From an uncultured Bacteroidota bacterium (GTDB taxonomy: Bacteria; Bacteroidota; Bacteroidia; JABEUT01): a stretch of DNA of 64,000 bases. The position numbers and the translations under genes are program-made. The stretch's first letter is position 1. Each line of letters starts with the position of its first letter. The stretch spans positions 124,001-188,000 of the forward strand of contig CAIPDV010000080.1 in assembly GCA_903863935.1 (NCBI GenBank). The letters run 5' to 3'. The notes under the pieces are model-generated. The model saw only the letters and a program-made list of their open reading frames with translations. It searched no databases and had not been told where the DNA came from. Below are positions 41,245-50,744 of the stretch, piece after piece.

Positions 41245-41754
41245 ATGAAAAAACTGTTGCTCTGCTTTTCATTTCTATCTTTTGGCTTTTCATTCATCCA
41301 TGCACAAAGCCTAATGAATTCAAAAGTTCCTGCTATTGCAGTAAAAACAATTAATGGTGCTGCTATTAACACTTCCACTTTTTCAAATAATGGAAAACCT
41401 ATTATCATTGACTTTTGGGCTACCTGGTGCAAACCTTGTATTGCCGAACTGGAAGCAATTAACGATGACTATGCCGACTGGCAGAAGGAAACAGGCGTAA
41501 AACTTATTGCCATATCGGTAGATGATGCGCGTACCATGGCAAAAGTACAATCGTTTGTAAGGGAAAAAGGATGGACCTACGATATTTATCTCGATCCGAA
41601 CCAGGATTTCCAGCATGCCATGCAGGTTATAAATACCCCATGCACTTTTATTATTGACGGAACAGGAAAAATATCTTTCATTCATAATTCCTATATGGAA
41701 GGGGATGAAAAGAAACTGCACGCAGCCCTGTTAAAGGTTGCCGGGAAAAAGTAA
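41245..41754 (+). CDS. TlpA-family secreted thioredoxin
   Basis: A 169-residue periplasmic thioredoxin-like protein: signal peptide (LLLCFSFLSFGFSFIHAQ), active-site motif WATWCKPC with C62 and C65, cis-Pro segment VINTPCTFIIDG and the TlpA-type start of the fold. Such proteins reduce disulfides of exported partners. It begins a rightward cluster with a DUF6029 beta-barrel-like protein (23-base gap) and an Omp28-like lipoprotein that carries its own CxxC-type motif, so they may cooperate. Confidence 0.92.
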   Translation: MKKLLLCFSFLSFGFSFIHAQSLMNSKVPAIAVKTINGAAINTSTFSNNGKPIIIDFWATWCKPCIAELEAINDDYADWQKETGVKLIAISVDDARTMAKVQSFVREKGWTYDIYLDPNQDFQHAMQVINTPCTFIIDGTGKISFIHNSYMEGDEKKLHAALLKVAGKK

Positions 41755-41777
41755 TACCATATTAAAATCAATCAGCA

Positions 41778-43412
41778 TTGAAAAAAATAATTCTCCCTAT
41801 TCTCCTTTTGTTATGCCCTGTATTTTATGCCGGCGCACAAATACTTAATGGAGAAGGCCAGCTCCATGGCAGCATTGAGGTGGATGCTCAATATTATAAG
41901 GCCGATTCACAGATTGGGGCACCGAATGTTCCTGAAAAAATGCTAATGAATACCTACGACCAGTTGGAATATACCAATGGAAAAATATCGGCTGGTGTAA
42001 GGTATGAAGCATACCAAAATGCCTTGCAGGGCTATGATTCCCGATACAATGGCAGCGGATTTCCGTATAAATACATTGATTATAAATCCGAAAATATGGA
42101 GGTTACCGTTGGTAACTATTATGAACAATTCGGCAGTGGCCTTGTTTTGCGTACCTATTGGCAACCACAGTTGGGAGTAGATAATTCATTGAACGGCGTG
42201 CGCGTTAAATACAATCCGGCACACGGTGTTTACCTGAAAGGAATCATTGGCGACCAGCGTTATTATTGGAGTTTAGGCTCGGGCCTTGTGCGAGGTTTTG
42301 ATGGTGAAATAAACATCAATGAACTTGATTCTGCATGGAACAATATGAAAACTAAAATTATAGTGGGTGGAAGTTTTGTAAGCAAATACCAGGCTGCTAA
42401 CGACCCTACGTATAATTATCCTCAAAATGTAGGAGCCAGTGCAGGAAGAATTAGCATTATTAACGGCGGTTTTTCTTTCTATTCGGAAGGTGCTTATAAG
42501 ATCAATGATCCGGGCATTGTAAACGGACTTATTTATAAACCGGGCACCGCAGTATTGATAAGAACCGGTTATTCCCAAAAAGGGTTTTCGCTTATGCTTA
42601 GCGGCGAACGTATTGATAACATGAGTTTCAAATCGGACCGTTCGGCCATAAAAAACGATTTGGATATTAATTACCTCCCTGCCCTGCCCCGGGATGAAAC
42701 CTATCAGTTAGCGGCATTCTATCCTTATGCTACTCAACCTAACGGCGAACAAGGCGTGGATGCTGAAATAAAGTATAAACTGAAAAAAGGCAGTCTCCTT
42801 GGCGGGAAGTATGGAACCGAACTGAATGCAGAATACTCCATGGTTACATCGCTTGATACTGTTAGCCTGAATGATAAAACCACCAATGATTTGGGATATA
42901 GTTCGAAGTTAGGCGCAGGCCAGACGAATTATTTTCAAAATGCAACCTTTGAAATTCAGCACAAGTTTTCATCGAGTTTCAGGTTGATAGCTCAATATGA
43001 TTATGAATTTTACAACAAGGCAATCATTCAGCAGGAATTGGGTTCACCAAACATCACTTCCAATATCGGAATTTTAGATGGTTATTATTCTTTCTCCGAT
43101 TCTCACACGTTGCACATGGAAGTACAAGGCTTGCAAACTAAGCAGGATCAAGGCAACTGGGCTTTCGCACTGGCCGAATATAACTTTGGCTCCGACTGGT
43201 TTTTAGGTGCACTTGATGAATATAATTATGGAAACTCGAACACCAATATGCGCATACATTACTTTACCGTTACGGGTGGCTATTCGCATAATGCACTCCG
43301 CATTGTTTTAGGCTATGGCAAACAAAGAGCCGGAATATTGTGTGTTGGCGGTGTATGCCGTACTATTCCTGCCTCCAACGGACTTACCTTATCTATTACC
43401 GACAGCTTCTAA
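41778..43412 (+). CDS. DUF6029 family outer-membrane-like protein
   Basis: A 544-residue protein with a signal peptide (KKIILPILLLLCPVFYAGAQ) and many alternating beta strands ending in aromatic residues, consistent with an outer-membrane barrel. The block RYEAYQNALQGYDSRYNGSGFPYKYIDYK, GNYYEQFGSGLVLRTYW and NGVRVKYNPAHGVYLKGI matches DUF6029. No ATG fits the signal peptide, so the start is probably TTG at 41778. It sits between TlpA and Omp28-like genes. The function is unknown. Confidence 0.82.
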   Translation: MKKIILPILLLLCPVFYAGAQILNGEGQLHGSIEVDAQYYKADSQIGAPNVPEKMLMNTYDQLEYTNGKISAGVRYEAYQNALQGYDSRYNGSGFPYKYIDYKSENMEVTVGNYYEQFGSGLVLRTYWQPQLGVDNSLNGVRVKYNPAHGVYLKGIIGDQRYYWSLGSGLVRGFDGEININELDSAWNNMKTKIIVGGSFVSKYQAANDPTYNYPQNVGASAGRISIINGGFSFYSEGAYKINDPGIVNGLIYKPGTAVLIRTGYSQKGFSLMLSGERIDNMSFKSDRSAIKNDLDINYLPALPRDETYQLAAFYPYATQPNGEQGVDAEIKYKLKKGSLLGGKYGTELNAEYSMVTSLDTVSLNDKTTNDLGYSSKLGAGQTNYFQNATFEIQHKFSSSFRLIAQYDYEFYNKAIIQQELGSPNITSNIGILDGYYSFSDSHTLHMEVQGLQTKQDQGNWAFALAEYNFGSDWFLGALDEYNYGNSNTNMRIHYFTVTGGYSHNALRIVLGYGKQRAGILCVGGVCRTIPASNGLTLSITDSF

Positions 43413-43447
43413 ATTCATTTAACTAATTTAGTTTTAAGAATAATATC

Positions 43448-44377
43448 ATGAAATTGAAAAACATATTTTTGGGAGTATTCCTTGCAGCACTGGCACTTTC
43501 AGGTTGTGATGTAATTACCAATCCCCTGGTGCAAAAAACGAAGAACAGTAAACTTCCGAGTACAGTTCCTGCATTTATTGACAGCAGCGCAACTTCTGGC
43601 AAATACAGTTACCAGAATTATAAAGTATTGGTTGAAGATTGCATGGGACATACCTGCTCCAACTGCCCTCCGGCTGTTTATGCCGGTGATGCACTAATTG
43701 CTCCAGCAAGTTCTGTGGCTGGCCAGGTAGTACTTATGGAAGAAAATATGGGAGGTTTTGCTGACACAGTAACGTATGCTCAGTACCCTGATTCAGCGTT
43801 CAGAAAGGACTACAGAAGCGAGGCTGGTAATAACTGGCTTGTCGAATTCGCTGTAGGTTCATATCCCTGGGGAATGATTAATAGAATGGGCTTCCCGGCA
43901 ACAGATGTTCTTTTCCCTAACTGGCTTGATAGTGTAAATGCTAATATCAACAGAAACCATTCGGCTATTGCTACTATTCAAATTCATGACAGTGTATGGA
44001 CCTCTCCACGTATTATTGGCGCAGATTTTGAGGTTACTTTCAAACAAACTCTGACAGGTACATATTTACTTGAAACTGCCATCATTGAAGATAGTATAAA
44101 TGACTGGCAACTTGATGGAGCCACAATTTACGGTGCCGATTCAGTATTTTGGCATCGTAATGTATTAAGAGGTTCTTTCGATTACACTGGTATTGGTACT
44201 ACCATCTCTGCTACCACAGCGGGCAGCACCTGGTCCACTTTCCAAACCTATGACTTTACTACCGGAGAGAATGGAAAAGCAGCCAAATGGAATATGGCCC
44301 ATTGCTATTTAGTGGCTTTTGTCTATAATTCCACTACCAAAGCAGTAGTTCAGGCTGAAATGATAAAGATGGAATAA
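43448..44377 (+). CDS. Omp28-like outer-membrane lipoprotein
   Basis: A 309-residue lipoprotein with lipobox LSGC (Cys20). The Omp28/thioredoxin-like segment starts VLVEDCMGHTCSNCPPAVYAG, with C65, C70 and C73. Family members are surface lipoproteins of Bacteroidota, first described in Porphyromonas. The pairing of a CxxC-bearing lipoprotein with the upstream TlpA reductase suggests thiol exchange between them, which is inference. It is last in the cluster; the region 44378-44550 holds CCCC-x-GGGG palindromes and no gene. Confidence 0.82.
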   Translation: MKLKNIFLGVFLAALALSGCDVITNPLVQKTKNSKLPSTVPAFIDSSATSGKYSYQNYKVLVEDCMGHTCSNCPPAVYAGDALIAPASSVAGQVVLMEENMGGFADTVTYAQYPDSAFRKDYRSEAGNNWLVEFAVGSYPWGMINRMGFPATDVLFPNWLDSVNANINRNHSAIATIQIHDSVWTSPRIIGADFEVTFKQTLTGTYLLETAIIEDSINDWQLDGATIYGADSVFWHRNVLRGSFDYTGIGTTISATTAGSTWSTFQTYDFTTGENGKAAKWNMAHCYLVAFVYNSTTKAVVQAEMIKME

Positions 44378-44550
44378 GCTGCTTTTACTGGCCCCAAACT
44401 CCTGAAGGGGCTTTGAATAGGTGCATTCATAGGTAACTTAATGAATTTAATGCCCCTTTAGGGGTTTGCGGCAAACAAAATAGAAAGCCAAAAAATCACA
44501 AAAAAAATAATCTTAATACAAACACTTGTATTTGCATAAATATCTTTTTC

Positions 44551-44558
44551 TATATTTG
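44551..44558 (+). promoter_or_regulatory. -7 box of the exbB-exbD-tonB operon
   Basis: TATATTTG fits TAnnTTTG. The start codon is 85 bases downstream, so the mRNA has a comparatively long leader of about 78 bases. Confidence 0.65.
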
Positions 44559-44642
44559 CCCCCCACAATAAATAAGAGTTTATACGTTAATTATCCACAC
44601 AGAATAAACAAACAATAAAAATTCAATTCTAAAAAACCTGTT

Positions 44643-45452
44643 ATGGCACAAGAAAATAAATCAAAAGGTATCCCGGCATTTACAATGATTGTAATTGTTG
44701 CCGCTATTGTTGTAGGCTATTTAATTTATTATGGTATCCTTGGCAATGGTAGTAATTTTGAAGGTCGCAACCATGATAACAAACCTTTGCCAAACAATTT
44801 TCTGGCCATTATGTTTAAAGGTGGCTCTATCGTTCCATGGCTTATCGGAATTTTGCTCATCATTATAACCTTTGCAATCGAGCGCAGCTTGACTATTATT
44901 AATGCAAGCGGAAAAGGAAGTGTAAATACTTTTGTAAAGAAAGTGCGTGAAATGCTTTCCAACGGTAAAATACATGATGCAATTGCAGAATGCGATAAAC
45001 AAAGAGGTTCTGTTGCAAATGTGATCCGTACCGGGTTAGTGAAATACGAACAGGTTGAAGGTGAAAACACCATGGATAAAGAAGCTAAGCTAGCTTCAAT
45101 TGAAAAAGCCCTGGAAGAAGCTACCGCACTTGAACTTCCAATGCTTTCAAAGAATCTGGTTATCATGTCTACCTGCGCATCCATCTCTACACTGGTAGGA
45201 TTGCTTGGAACAGTGCTTGGTATGATCAAGGCATTTGCTGCGTTGGCACAAGCCGGTGCACCGGATGCTATCGGTCTTGCGAATGGTATCTCAGAAGCAC
45301 TTATCAATACAGGTCTTGGAATCTTCGCTGCTGCGTTGGGTATTGTTGCTTATAATGTATTCACCAATCTTATAGATACTTTAACCTATGGAATGGATGA
45401 GGCTGGATTCAGCATTGTTCAAACCTATTCTTCAACTCACAGAGAAAAGTAG
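44643..45452 (+). CDS. exbB: MotA/TolQ/ExbB proton channel protein
   Basis: A 269-residue inner-membrane channel subunit that converts proton-motive force into work on TonB. An N-terminal TM helix (about 13-31), a second (about 55-78), a long cytoplasmic loop, and two C-terminal TM helices with the family pattern STCASISTLVGLLGTVLGMIKAF and GISEALINTGLGIFAAALGIVAYN. It opens an operon with two exbD genes and tonB. It is slightly longer than E. coli ExbB because of the N-terminal helix. Confidence 0.93.
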   Translation: MAQENKSKGIPAFTMIVIVAAIVVGYLIYYGILGNGSNFEGRNHDNKPLPNNFLAIMFKGGSIVPWLIGILLIIITFAIERSLTIINASGKGSVNTFVKKVREMLSNGKIHDAIAECDKQRGSVANVIRTGLVKYEQVEGENTMDKEAKLASIEKALEEATALELPMLSKNLVIMSTCASISTLVGLLGTVLGMIKAFAALAQAGAPDAIGLANGISEALINTGLGIFAAALGIVAYNVFTNLIDTLTYGMDEAGFSIVQTYSSTHREK

Positions 45453-45480
45453 TCTATAACTTTACGTTCAAGCTTAAGCA

Positions 45481-46131
45481 ATGCCAAAAATAAAACTTCC
45501 TAGGAATAGTCCTTCCATTGACATGACCCCCATGGTGGATCTGGCTTTCCTGTTGGTTACTTTTTTCATGCTCACTACAAAATTCAGGCCCGAAGAACCG
45601 GTGAAAGTGGTTATTCCTTTTTCTGTAACAACCACTAAAATTCCTGACAACGTTATGACTTTGTCAATTGACAGTGCTGGACGTGTGTTTTTTGATATGG
45701 ATGGCAAAGACGTTCGCCCGGAAGTGCTGAAGTCTGTAATGTCAAAATACAAAATAGAATTAACAACAACTGATATAAGCCGTTTTGCAGTTATGGGAAC
45801 TTTCGGAGTGCCTATAACCAAAGTAAAGGCCTATATAAAAGCGGATGATTCCCAGCGTAAAGCTATGAGTGACGCTTCAGCCGGTATTCCTATGGATACA
45901 CTCAGGGATAATCAGCTTGCCGATTGGGTGTATGCAGGATTTACGTATGGACTTGCAGCTTACAATGAAAAGAAATCGAAAGGTGAAAATGCACGACCTC
46001 CCAAATATGCTATTAAAGCGGATGGTAGGGCAAAATATAAATTGGTAAAAGAAGTTATAGATATTTGCCAGAAGGCAGGAATACAGCACTTTGAACTCAT
46101 AACAAGTTTAAAAGCGATGCCTAAAGGCTAA
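45481..46131 (+). CDS. exbD: ExbD/TolR family protein, copy 1
   Basis: A 216-residue ExbD-like protein with the TM segment MTPMVDLAFLLVTFFMLTTKF, whose Asp is the proton-carrying residue, followed by a large periplasmic domain (about 45-216). At 216 residues it is longer than E. coli ExbD (141), typical of Bacteroidota. The C-terminal part (LVKEVIDICQKAGIQHFELIT) resembles the usual ExbD end. It is 28 bases after exbB and 15 before a second exbD. Confidence 0.92.
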   Translation: MPKIKLPRNSPSIDMTPMVDLAFLLVTFFMLTTKFRPEEPVKVVIPFSVTTTKIPDNVMTLSIDSAGRVFFDMDGKDVRPEVLKSVMSKYKIELTTTDISRFAVMGTFGVPITKVKAYIKADDSQRKAMSDASAGIPMDTLRDNQLADWVYAGFTYGLAAYNEKKSKGENARPPKYAIKADGRAKYKLVKEVIDICQKAGIQHFELITSLKAMPKG

Positions 46132-46146
46132 TACGAGGGAAATAAA

Positions 46147-46773
46147 ATGGCAGAAGTAAATACAGGCGGCGGCGGTGGTGGTAAACACCAGAAAAAGAGA
46201 GCGAAAAAACTCTCTACCAGGATAGACATGACCCCTATGGTGGATCTTGGCTTCCTGCTTCTTACCTTTTTTATGCTTACTACAACATTCAGCCAGCCTA
46301 AGGTTATTGAACTTACACCTCCAATAAAAGATATTACCAACCCTACGAAGGTTGATACAACCACCCTAACTTTGTTATTAGGTAAAAGTGATACCGTTTT
46401 TTACTATAACGGGCTACTCAGAGCCAACCACGACAGTAATAACATTTTGCAAACTGATTTATCTGATAATGGATTGCGTAAAGTAGTTTTGGGCCAGAAC
46501 CAGTTTGTATTAAACAGCATTAAAGATATCCAGACACAGCATAATGCCAATAAATTGTCTGATACTGCTTACGCCCGATTATTAGATAAGGCGGAAGGAA
46601 ATAAAAATGCGAGATTTGTAATTATTAAAACGGATAGTACAACCAAGTATATCAATGTTGTAAGGGCCCTTGATGAAATGAACATTTGTAACATTGGTAA
46701 ATATTCGTTGATTGATGCAAGTGATGACGATTTGAAGATGATTGCTGACTATAAACTAACCCATAAAAAATAA
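46147..46773 (+). CDS. exbD: ExbD/TolR family protein, copy 2
   Basis: A 208-residue second ExbD with a Gly-rich and basic N-terminus (TGGGGGGKHQKKRAKK), the TM segment DMTPMVDLGFLLLTFFMLTTTF with the functional Asp, and a periplasmic domain ending in YINVVRALDEMNICNIGKYSLID. Two different ExbD copies behind one ExbB are common in this phylum and may form a mixed dimer. Gaps to neighbours are 15 and 6 bases. Confidence 0.92.
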   Translation: MAEVNTGGGGGGKHQKKRAKKLSTRIDMTPMVDLGFLLLTFFMLTTTFSQPKVIELTPPIKDITNPTKVDTTTLTLLLGKSDTVFYYNGLLRANHDSNNILQTDLSDNGLRKVVLGQNQFVLNSIKDIQTQHNANKLSDTAYARLLDKAEGNKNARFVIIKTDSTTKYINVVRALDEMNICNIGKYSLIDASDDDLKMIADYKLTHKK

Positions 46774-46779
46774 CCCAAC

Positions 46780-47589
46780 ATGGCTGGTAAAACTGTGGGC
46801 GGTTGGATGGATGTTACGAGTGCTACTCGTAATGAAATTGTTTTTGAAGGCAAGAACAAAGAGTATGGTGCCTATTTTGTAAGGAAAAAATATTCAAGGG
46901 TAATGCTTATTGCCATGGGTGTTGCTATTGTCTCCATGGTTATTGGGATTAGTATTCCACTGCTTTTAAAAGTATTGAATTCAAAGAAAAAGGATGATAC
47001 CGTTACGGTGAAGGTTGATTTGAAAGCTCCGCCGCCTCCTGACAAAAACACGCCTCCTCCTCCGCCACCACCTCCACCACCACCGCCAAAACCTGTGATT
47101 AACCAGTTGAAGGTTACTCCTCCGGTAATTGCTAAGGTGAATGTGGATACAACTATTGCAACTGTTAAGCAGGTGCAGGTTACCAATGCCGGAACACAGA
47201 ACGTGAAGGGTAAGGACACCATGATCATTCAGCCGATTGTAACCAACAATGTTATTGGAGATAACCCCGATCAGATTTTCACTATTGTAAAGGAAAATGC
47301 AAAATTCAATTGCAATGGGACAACCGAAATTAATAAATGGCTCGGCGAACATATAGACTATCCAGAACCTGCTAAAGATGCTCAGATCCAGGGAACCGTG
47401 TATGTATCTTTTGTTATAGAAAAAGATGGACGTGTATCCAATGTAAAGTTGTTACGCGGTGTAAATAAATATTTGGATGAAGAGGCTAAACGGGTTCTTA
47501 GTACTATGTGCCCATGGACCCCCGGCCAGCAAAACGGCCACTCTGTACGTCAGCTTTTTAACGTTCCGATCCACTTTATTCTCAAATAA
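46780..47589 (+). CDS. tonB: TonB-like energy transducer
   Basis: A 269-residue TonB: cytoplasmic N-terminus with NEIVFEGKNKEYGAYFVRKKY (a Bacteroidota TonB signature), a TM helix (about 44-66), a proline-rich periplasmic spacer with twelve consecutive Pro (about 93-104), and the C-terminal domain (about 178-269) with YPEPAKDAQIQGTVYVSFVIEKDGRVSNVKLLRG. It transmits ExbBD-derived energy to outer-membrane transporters. Last of the four-gene energiser set, 6 bases after exbD copy 2. Confidence 0.95.
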   Translation: MAGKTVGGWMDVTSATRNEIVFEGKNKEYGAYFVRKKYSRVMLIAMGVAIVSMVIGISIPLLLKVLNSKKKDDTVTVKVDLKAPPPPDKNTPPPPPPPPPPPPKPVINQLKVTPPVIAKVNVDTTIATVKQVQVTNAGTQNVKGKDTMIIQPIVTNNVIGDNPDQIFTIVKENAKFNCNGTTEINKWLGEHIDYPEPAKDAQIQGTVYVSFVIEKDGRVSNVKLLRGVNKYLDEEAKRVLSTMCPWTPGQQNGHSVRQLFNVPIHFILK

Positions 47590-47614
47590 AAATTTCTCCC
47601 GGAGAAATCGAAAA

Positions 47615-47818
47615 ATGAAAACCTTTTATCTTTTAACAGGCTCTGTTTTTTCGTTTGTATGGCTCTTCACAGGGATTTTACTTATCACCGATAAGCTGGA
47701 TTTCAACCTTGAGAAAAATACCCGGATCATATTCGGCAGCATTATATGTTTTTACGGCTTGTTTCGTATTTATATGTTTTACAGAAGGCTGAAAGCATAC
47801 AGGAATGATGAAAACTAA
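47615..47818 (+). CDS. small two-helix membrane protein
   Basis: A 67-residue protein with two TM helices (about 4-24 and 39-57) and a basic C-terminus (YRRLKAYRNDEN). It lies 25 bases after tonB and overlaps the start of the PstS-like lipoprotein gene by 14 bases, so it is part of the operon. I believe similar short proteins follow tonB in related genomes, but the family has no known function. Confidence 0.75.
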   Translation: MKTFYLLTGSVFSFVWLFTGILLITDKLDFNLEKNTRIIFGSIICFYGLFRIYMFYRRLKAYRNDEN

Positions 47819-48734
47819 ATCTCACCATACCCTTTTCATTAGCCCATTTTTACTTTTGGGCTTGTTGCTTTTTTTTACCGGTTGCGGACAAGAGGGTAAA
47901 GGCCATACTGATACCACTACTTCAGGCGTTACTTCAATTGGCTCAGATGATTCATATAAACCACTAGTAGATACAGAGGTTCAGGTGTATCAATCGTTAT
48001 ACACAAAAGCGACTTTTCATATAAAATATGAACCCGAAGATTCCTTGTTCAGTGATTTGAAGCGCGATTCGGTCCGTTTAATTGTTGCCGGAAGACAACT
48101 GAGCAAAGAGGAAGAAGATTATTTCCACTCCAGGCAACTGAACCCTGAACAGGTTAAAATTGCTACAGATGCCCTTGCTATTATAGTGAATAATGATAAT
48201 CCCGACACCGTTTTCACGATCGACCAGATTAAAGCTATTCTGCATGGCGACAGTATGTGGCATGCACCGGGTAGCGGAAAGATTACTGTAGTATTCGACC
48301 ATCAAAACTCAAGTAATTCCCGCTATATGCGCGAAAACCTGATGAAAGGCTATAAGTTTCCGGCTAATTTCTATGCCTTGAATGGTAATTCACAGGTGAT
48401 TGATTATGTTTCCAAGAACAAGCAAGCCTTTGGAATTATTGCTGTTAACTGGATAAGTAACGACCACGATACGGCTACTCAGGGCTTCCTGAATAAGATA
48501 AAGGTAGTTTCCGTTGCATCAACTGCCGGAGTACCTGCTCGTCAGCCTTACCCCTATTACATTAACAGCGGAGAGTATCCTCTTTCCCGCGATGTGTATG
48601 TAATTAAAACAGAACCGTATGTTGGCCTTTGCAGTGGTCTTCTTTCTTTTATTACGGCAGATAAAGGGCAGCGTATCATACTTTTGGAAGGACTTGTACC
48701 CTCTCACGCTGTAAATCATATAATAAGTTTTTGA
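47805..48734 (+). CDS. PstS-like substrate-binding lipoprotein
   Basis: A 309-residue lipoprotein with lipobox FTGC near residue 26 and a periplasmic binding protein fold of the PstS/phosphate type (DALAIIVNNDNPDTVFTIDQIKAILHGD, DHQNSSNSRYMRE, AFGIIAVNWIS, GLLSFITADKGQRIILLEGLVP). No ABC permease or ATPase is present, so it is not part of a normal pst operon. In this position it may serve TonB-linked uptake or sensing. Start 47805 or 47808 (tandem ATG). A TPR gene follows. Confidence 0.82.
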   Translation: MMKTKSHHTLFISPFLLLGLLLFFTGCGQEGKGHTDTTTSGVTSIGSDDSYKPLVDTEVQVYQSLYTKATFHIKYEPEDSLFSDLKRDSVRLIVAGRQLSKEEEDYFHSRQLNPEQVKIATDALAIIVNNDNPDTVFTIDQIKAILHGDSMWHAPGSGKITVVFDHQNSSNSRYMRENLMKGYKFPANFYALNGNSQVIDYVSKNKQAFGIIAVNWISNDHDTATQGFLNKIKVVSVASTAGVPARQPYPYYINSGEYPLSRDVYVIKTEPYVGLCSGLLSFITADKGQRIILLEGLVPSHAVNHIISF

Positions 48735-48828
48735 TTTTAGCGTTTATTTAATATCTATTCCGCACCCGAAGGGATCCAAACGGAAAAAAACTGGCGATTA
48801 TTTCACATTATTCCTTAGTTTTCTTTTT

Positions 48829-48836
48829 TACCTTTG
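48829..48836 (+). promoter_or_regulatory. -7 box of the TPR protein gene
   Basis: TACCTTTG fits TAnnTTTG, 22 bases before the ATG at 48858. It overlaps an in-frame TTG at 48834, excluding that start. Confidence 0.65.
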
Positions 48837-48857
48837 CCAACTTTCAAATCAATTAAA

Positions 48858-50519
48858 ATGAAAAGTTCAGGATTCCATGTGTCGCTTCTGTCTGCAGGAG
48901 TAATGTTTGTTTCAATGGTTGCGCATTCACAATCATTGCAGGATGCTATTAAGCTAACCAACAATGAAGAGTTTGAGCAAGCTGATAAAGCTTTCAAATC
49001 GCTTCAAATGGCACAGCCTACAGTTGGCAATATCTATTTTTACCGTGGTGAGAATTTTTACAACTGGGGAAAACTGGATTCAGCTCAAAACACTTTTCAG
49101 AAAGGCGTTAATGTAAATGCTTTGGAACCGCTTAACTACGTGGGGTTGGGAAAAACACAGCTTGCCAACGGAGACAAAGCTGCCAATGATAATTTCTTTA
49201 AAGCTAAAACCATTTCAAAAAGCAAGGACCCGCTGGTTCTTTCAAAAATAGCGGAAGCCTATATCGGCCTTGCCTCGAAAGACCAGACAACCTCTGCCGA
49301 TTTACTAAAACAAGCTGTAGATCTGCTGAAGCAAGCCATTGCCATGGATGGTAAAAATGCAACTTATCATATCGATTTGGGTGATGCTTACCTGGCCCAA
49401 CATCCTACCGATGGTTCTCCTTCTATTGATGAGTACAACCAGGCACTCGCTATCGACCCTAAGAATGTAACTGCCATGCTACACCTTGGCAAATTGTGGG
49501 AGAATGCACAGCAAGCTACCAATGCCTACGACTTTTTCAATAAAGCCATAAAACTTGATTCTACATTCGCCCCTGCATATCGCGAACAAGCTGAACTGCT
49601 GAAAAATCTTGGAAAAATTGATGAGGCCATTACCATGTATATCAAGTACCTCAAACTAAATAATTCCCTTACTGCCAGAGGCCGCTACGGTTCTTTTCTT
49701 TTCGTTGCAAAAAAGTACGACAATGCCATTACTGAAATGCAGAACGTACTTAGCCAGGATTCGAGCAATATTGTGCTCTACCGCTTGCTCGGATATTCCC
49801 AATACGAGAAAAAAGACTACAAGAATGGTTTGGTGAATATGAATAAATTCTTTACCAAATCTAAAACCTCACAAACTAAAATATTGGGAAGCGATTATTC
49901 CTACTTAGGTAAGCTGCTTTCGAAAAACGGACAGGATTCACTTGCTATTATTATGCTTAATCAGGCTGTAACCATTATCAACAGCGAAACCTCTACGGAT
50001 GTTCAGGACATTTACCTGCTTATTGCGCAGCTTTATGCCAATGATCAGAACTATCCGATGGCAATTACCTACTTCAAAAAGAGAATTAAATCAAGAACAC
50101 AGGTAGATGTGAACGACTATTATTATTTAGGCCAAACGCAAATGAAGAACAATCAGCCTCAATCGGCCGATTCATCGTTCCTAATGATTACCCAAACCAT
50201 GCCCGACCTTTTATTAGGATACCAGTTGCGTGCAAGAGCCAATGGTGCCATGGATTCTACCCAAACAACAGCAAAACCTATTTGGGAAACCTACATACAG
50301 AAAGTTGGAGCAGATACCATTAAAAATAAAACAGGTTTAGTAGAAGCCTATTTGGAATTGGGTTATTACTACTACCTTAAAAAGGATAAGGAAAATGCTA
50401 CCATTTCTTACAAAAGAGTGTTAGGTATTGACCCGGCTAACGAAGCCGCTAAAGCTTACTTTGAAAGCTTGAAACCAAGGCCTGCTCCAAAGCCTAAAAC
50501 GGAAGGAAAAACAAAGTAA
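48858..50519 (+). CDS. secreted tetratricopeptide-repeat protein
   Basis: A 553-residue protein with a signal peptide (VSLLSAGVMFVSMVAHSQ) and TPR units across most of its length, for example DSAQNTFQKGVNVNALEPLNYVGLGKTQLANGD, YHIDLGDAYLAQHP and YYLGQTQMKNNQPQSADSSF. It ends in a Pro/Lys-rich tail (KPRPAPKPKTEGK). TPR scaffolds assemble protein complexes in the periplasm. It follows the ExbBD-TonB-PstS genes but has its own -7 box. I think this linkage is conserved in the phylum, but the role is unknown. Confidence 0.88.
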   Translation: MKSSGFHVSLLSAGVMFVSMVAHSQSLQDAIKLTNNEEFEQADKAFKSLQMAQPTVGNIYFYRGENFYNWGKLDSAQNTFQKGVNVNALEPLNYVGLGKTQLANGDKAANDNFFKAKTISKSKDPLVLSKIAEAYIGLASKDQTTSADLLKQAVDLLKQAIAMDGKNATYHIDLGDAYLAQHPTDGSPSIDEYNQALAIDPKNVTAMLHLGKLWENAQQATNAYDFFNKAIKLDSTFAPAYREQAELLKNLGKIDEAITMYIKYLKLNNSLTARGRYGSFLFVAKKYDNAITEMQNVLSQDSSNIVLYRLLGYSQYEKKDYKNGLVNMNKFFTKSKTSQTKILGSDYSYLGKLLSKNGQDSLAIIMLNQAVTIINSETSTDVQDIYLLIAQLYANDQNYPMAITYFKKRIKSRTQVDVNDYYYLGQTQMKNNQPQSADSSFLMITQTMPDLLLGYQLRARANGAMDSTQTTAKPIWETYIQKVGADTIKNKTGLVEAYLELGYYYYLKKDKENATISYKRVLGIDPANEAAKAYFESLKPRPAPKPKTEGKTK

Positions 50520-50744
50520 TATAACCTTACTCTAGTTTCCTGAATGCACACGTTGTACTTAATAAGTAACTGCGAAGTTGCAATTTGTGGTTTAGCAACC
50601 CTTTAAGTTCTGCCTCAATTTATTTGCAATAATGTATTAAAACTTACTTATTAGCAGCCACCAAGTGAAACTTCGAGGGTACTTTGAGTCACCTATTTCC
50701 TGGTTAAATAAATTTGATAAACTGCCGTCAGGCTCCGAACCGCC

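Noticed and set aside
46872-47352. Two minus-strand frames opposite tonB
   Set aside because: Poly-Gly and poly-Trp/Arg runs are the shadow of the proline-rich spacer of TonB.
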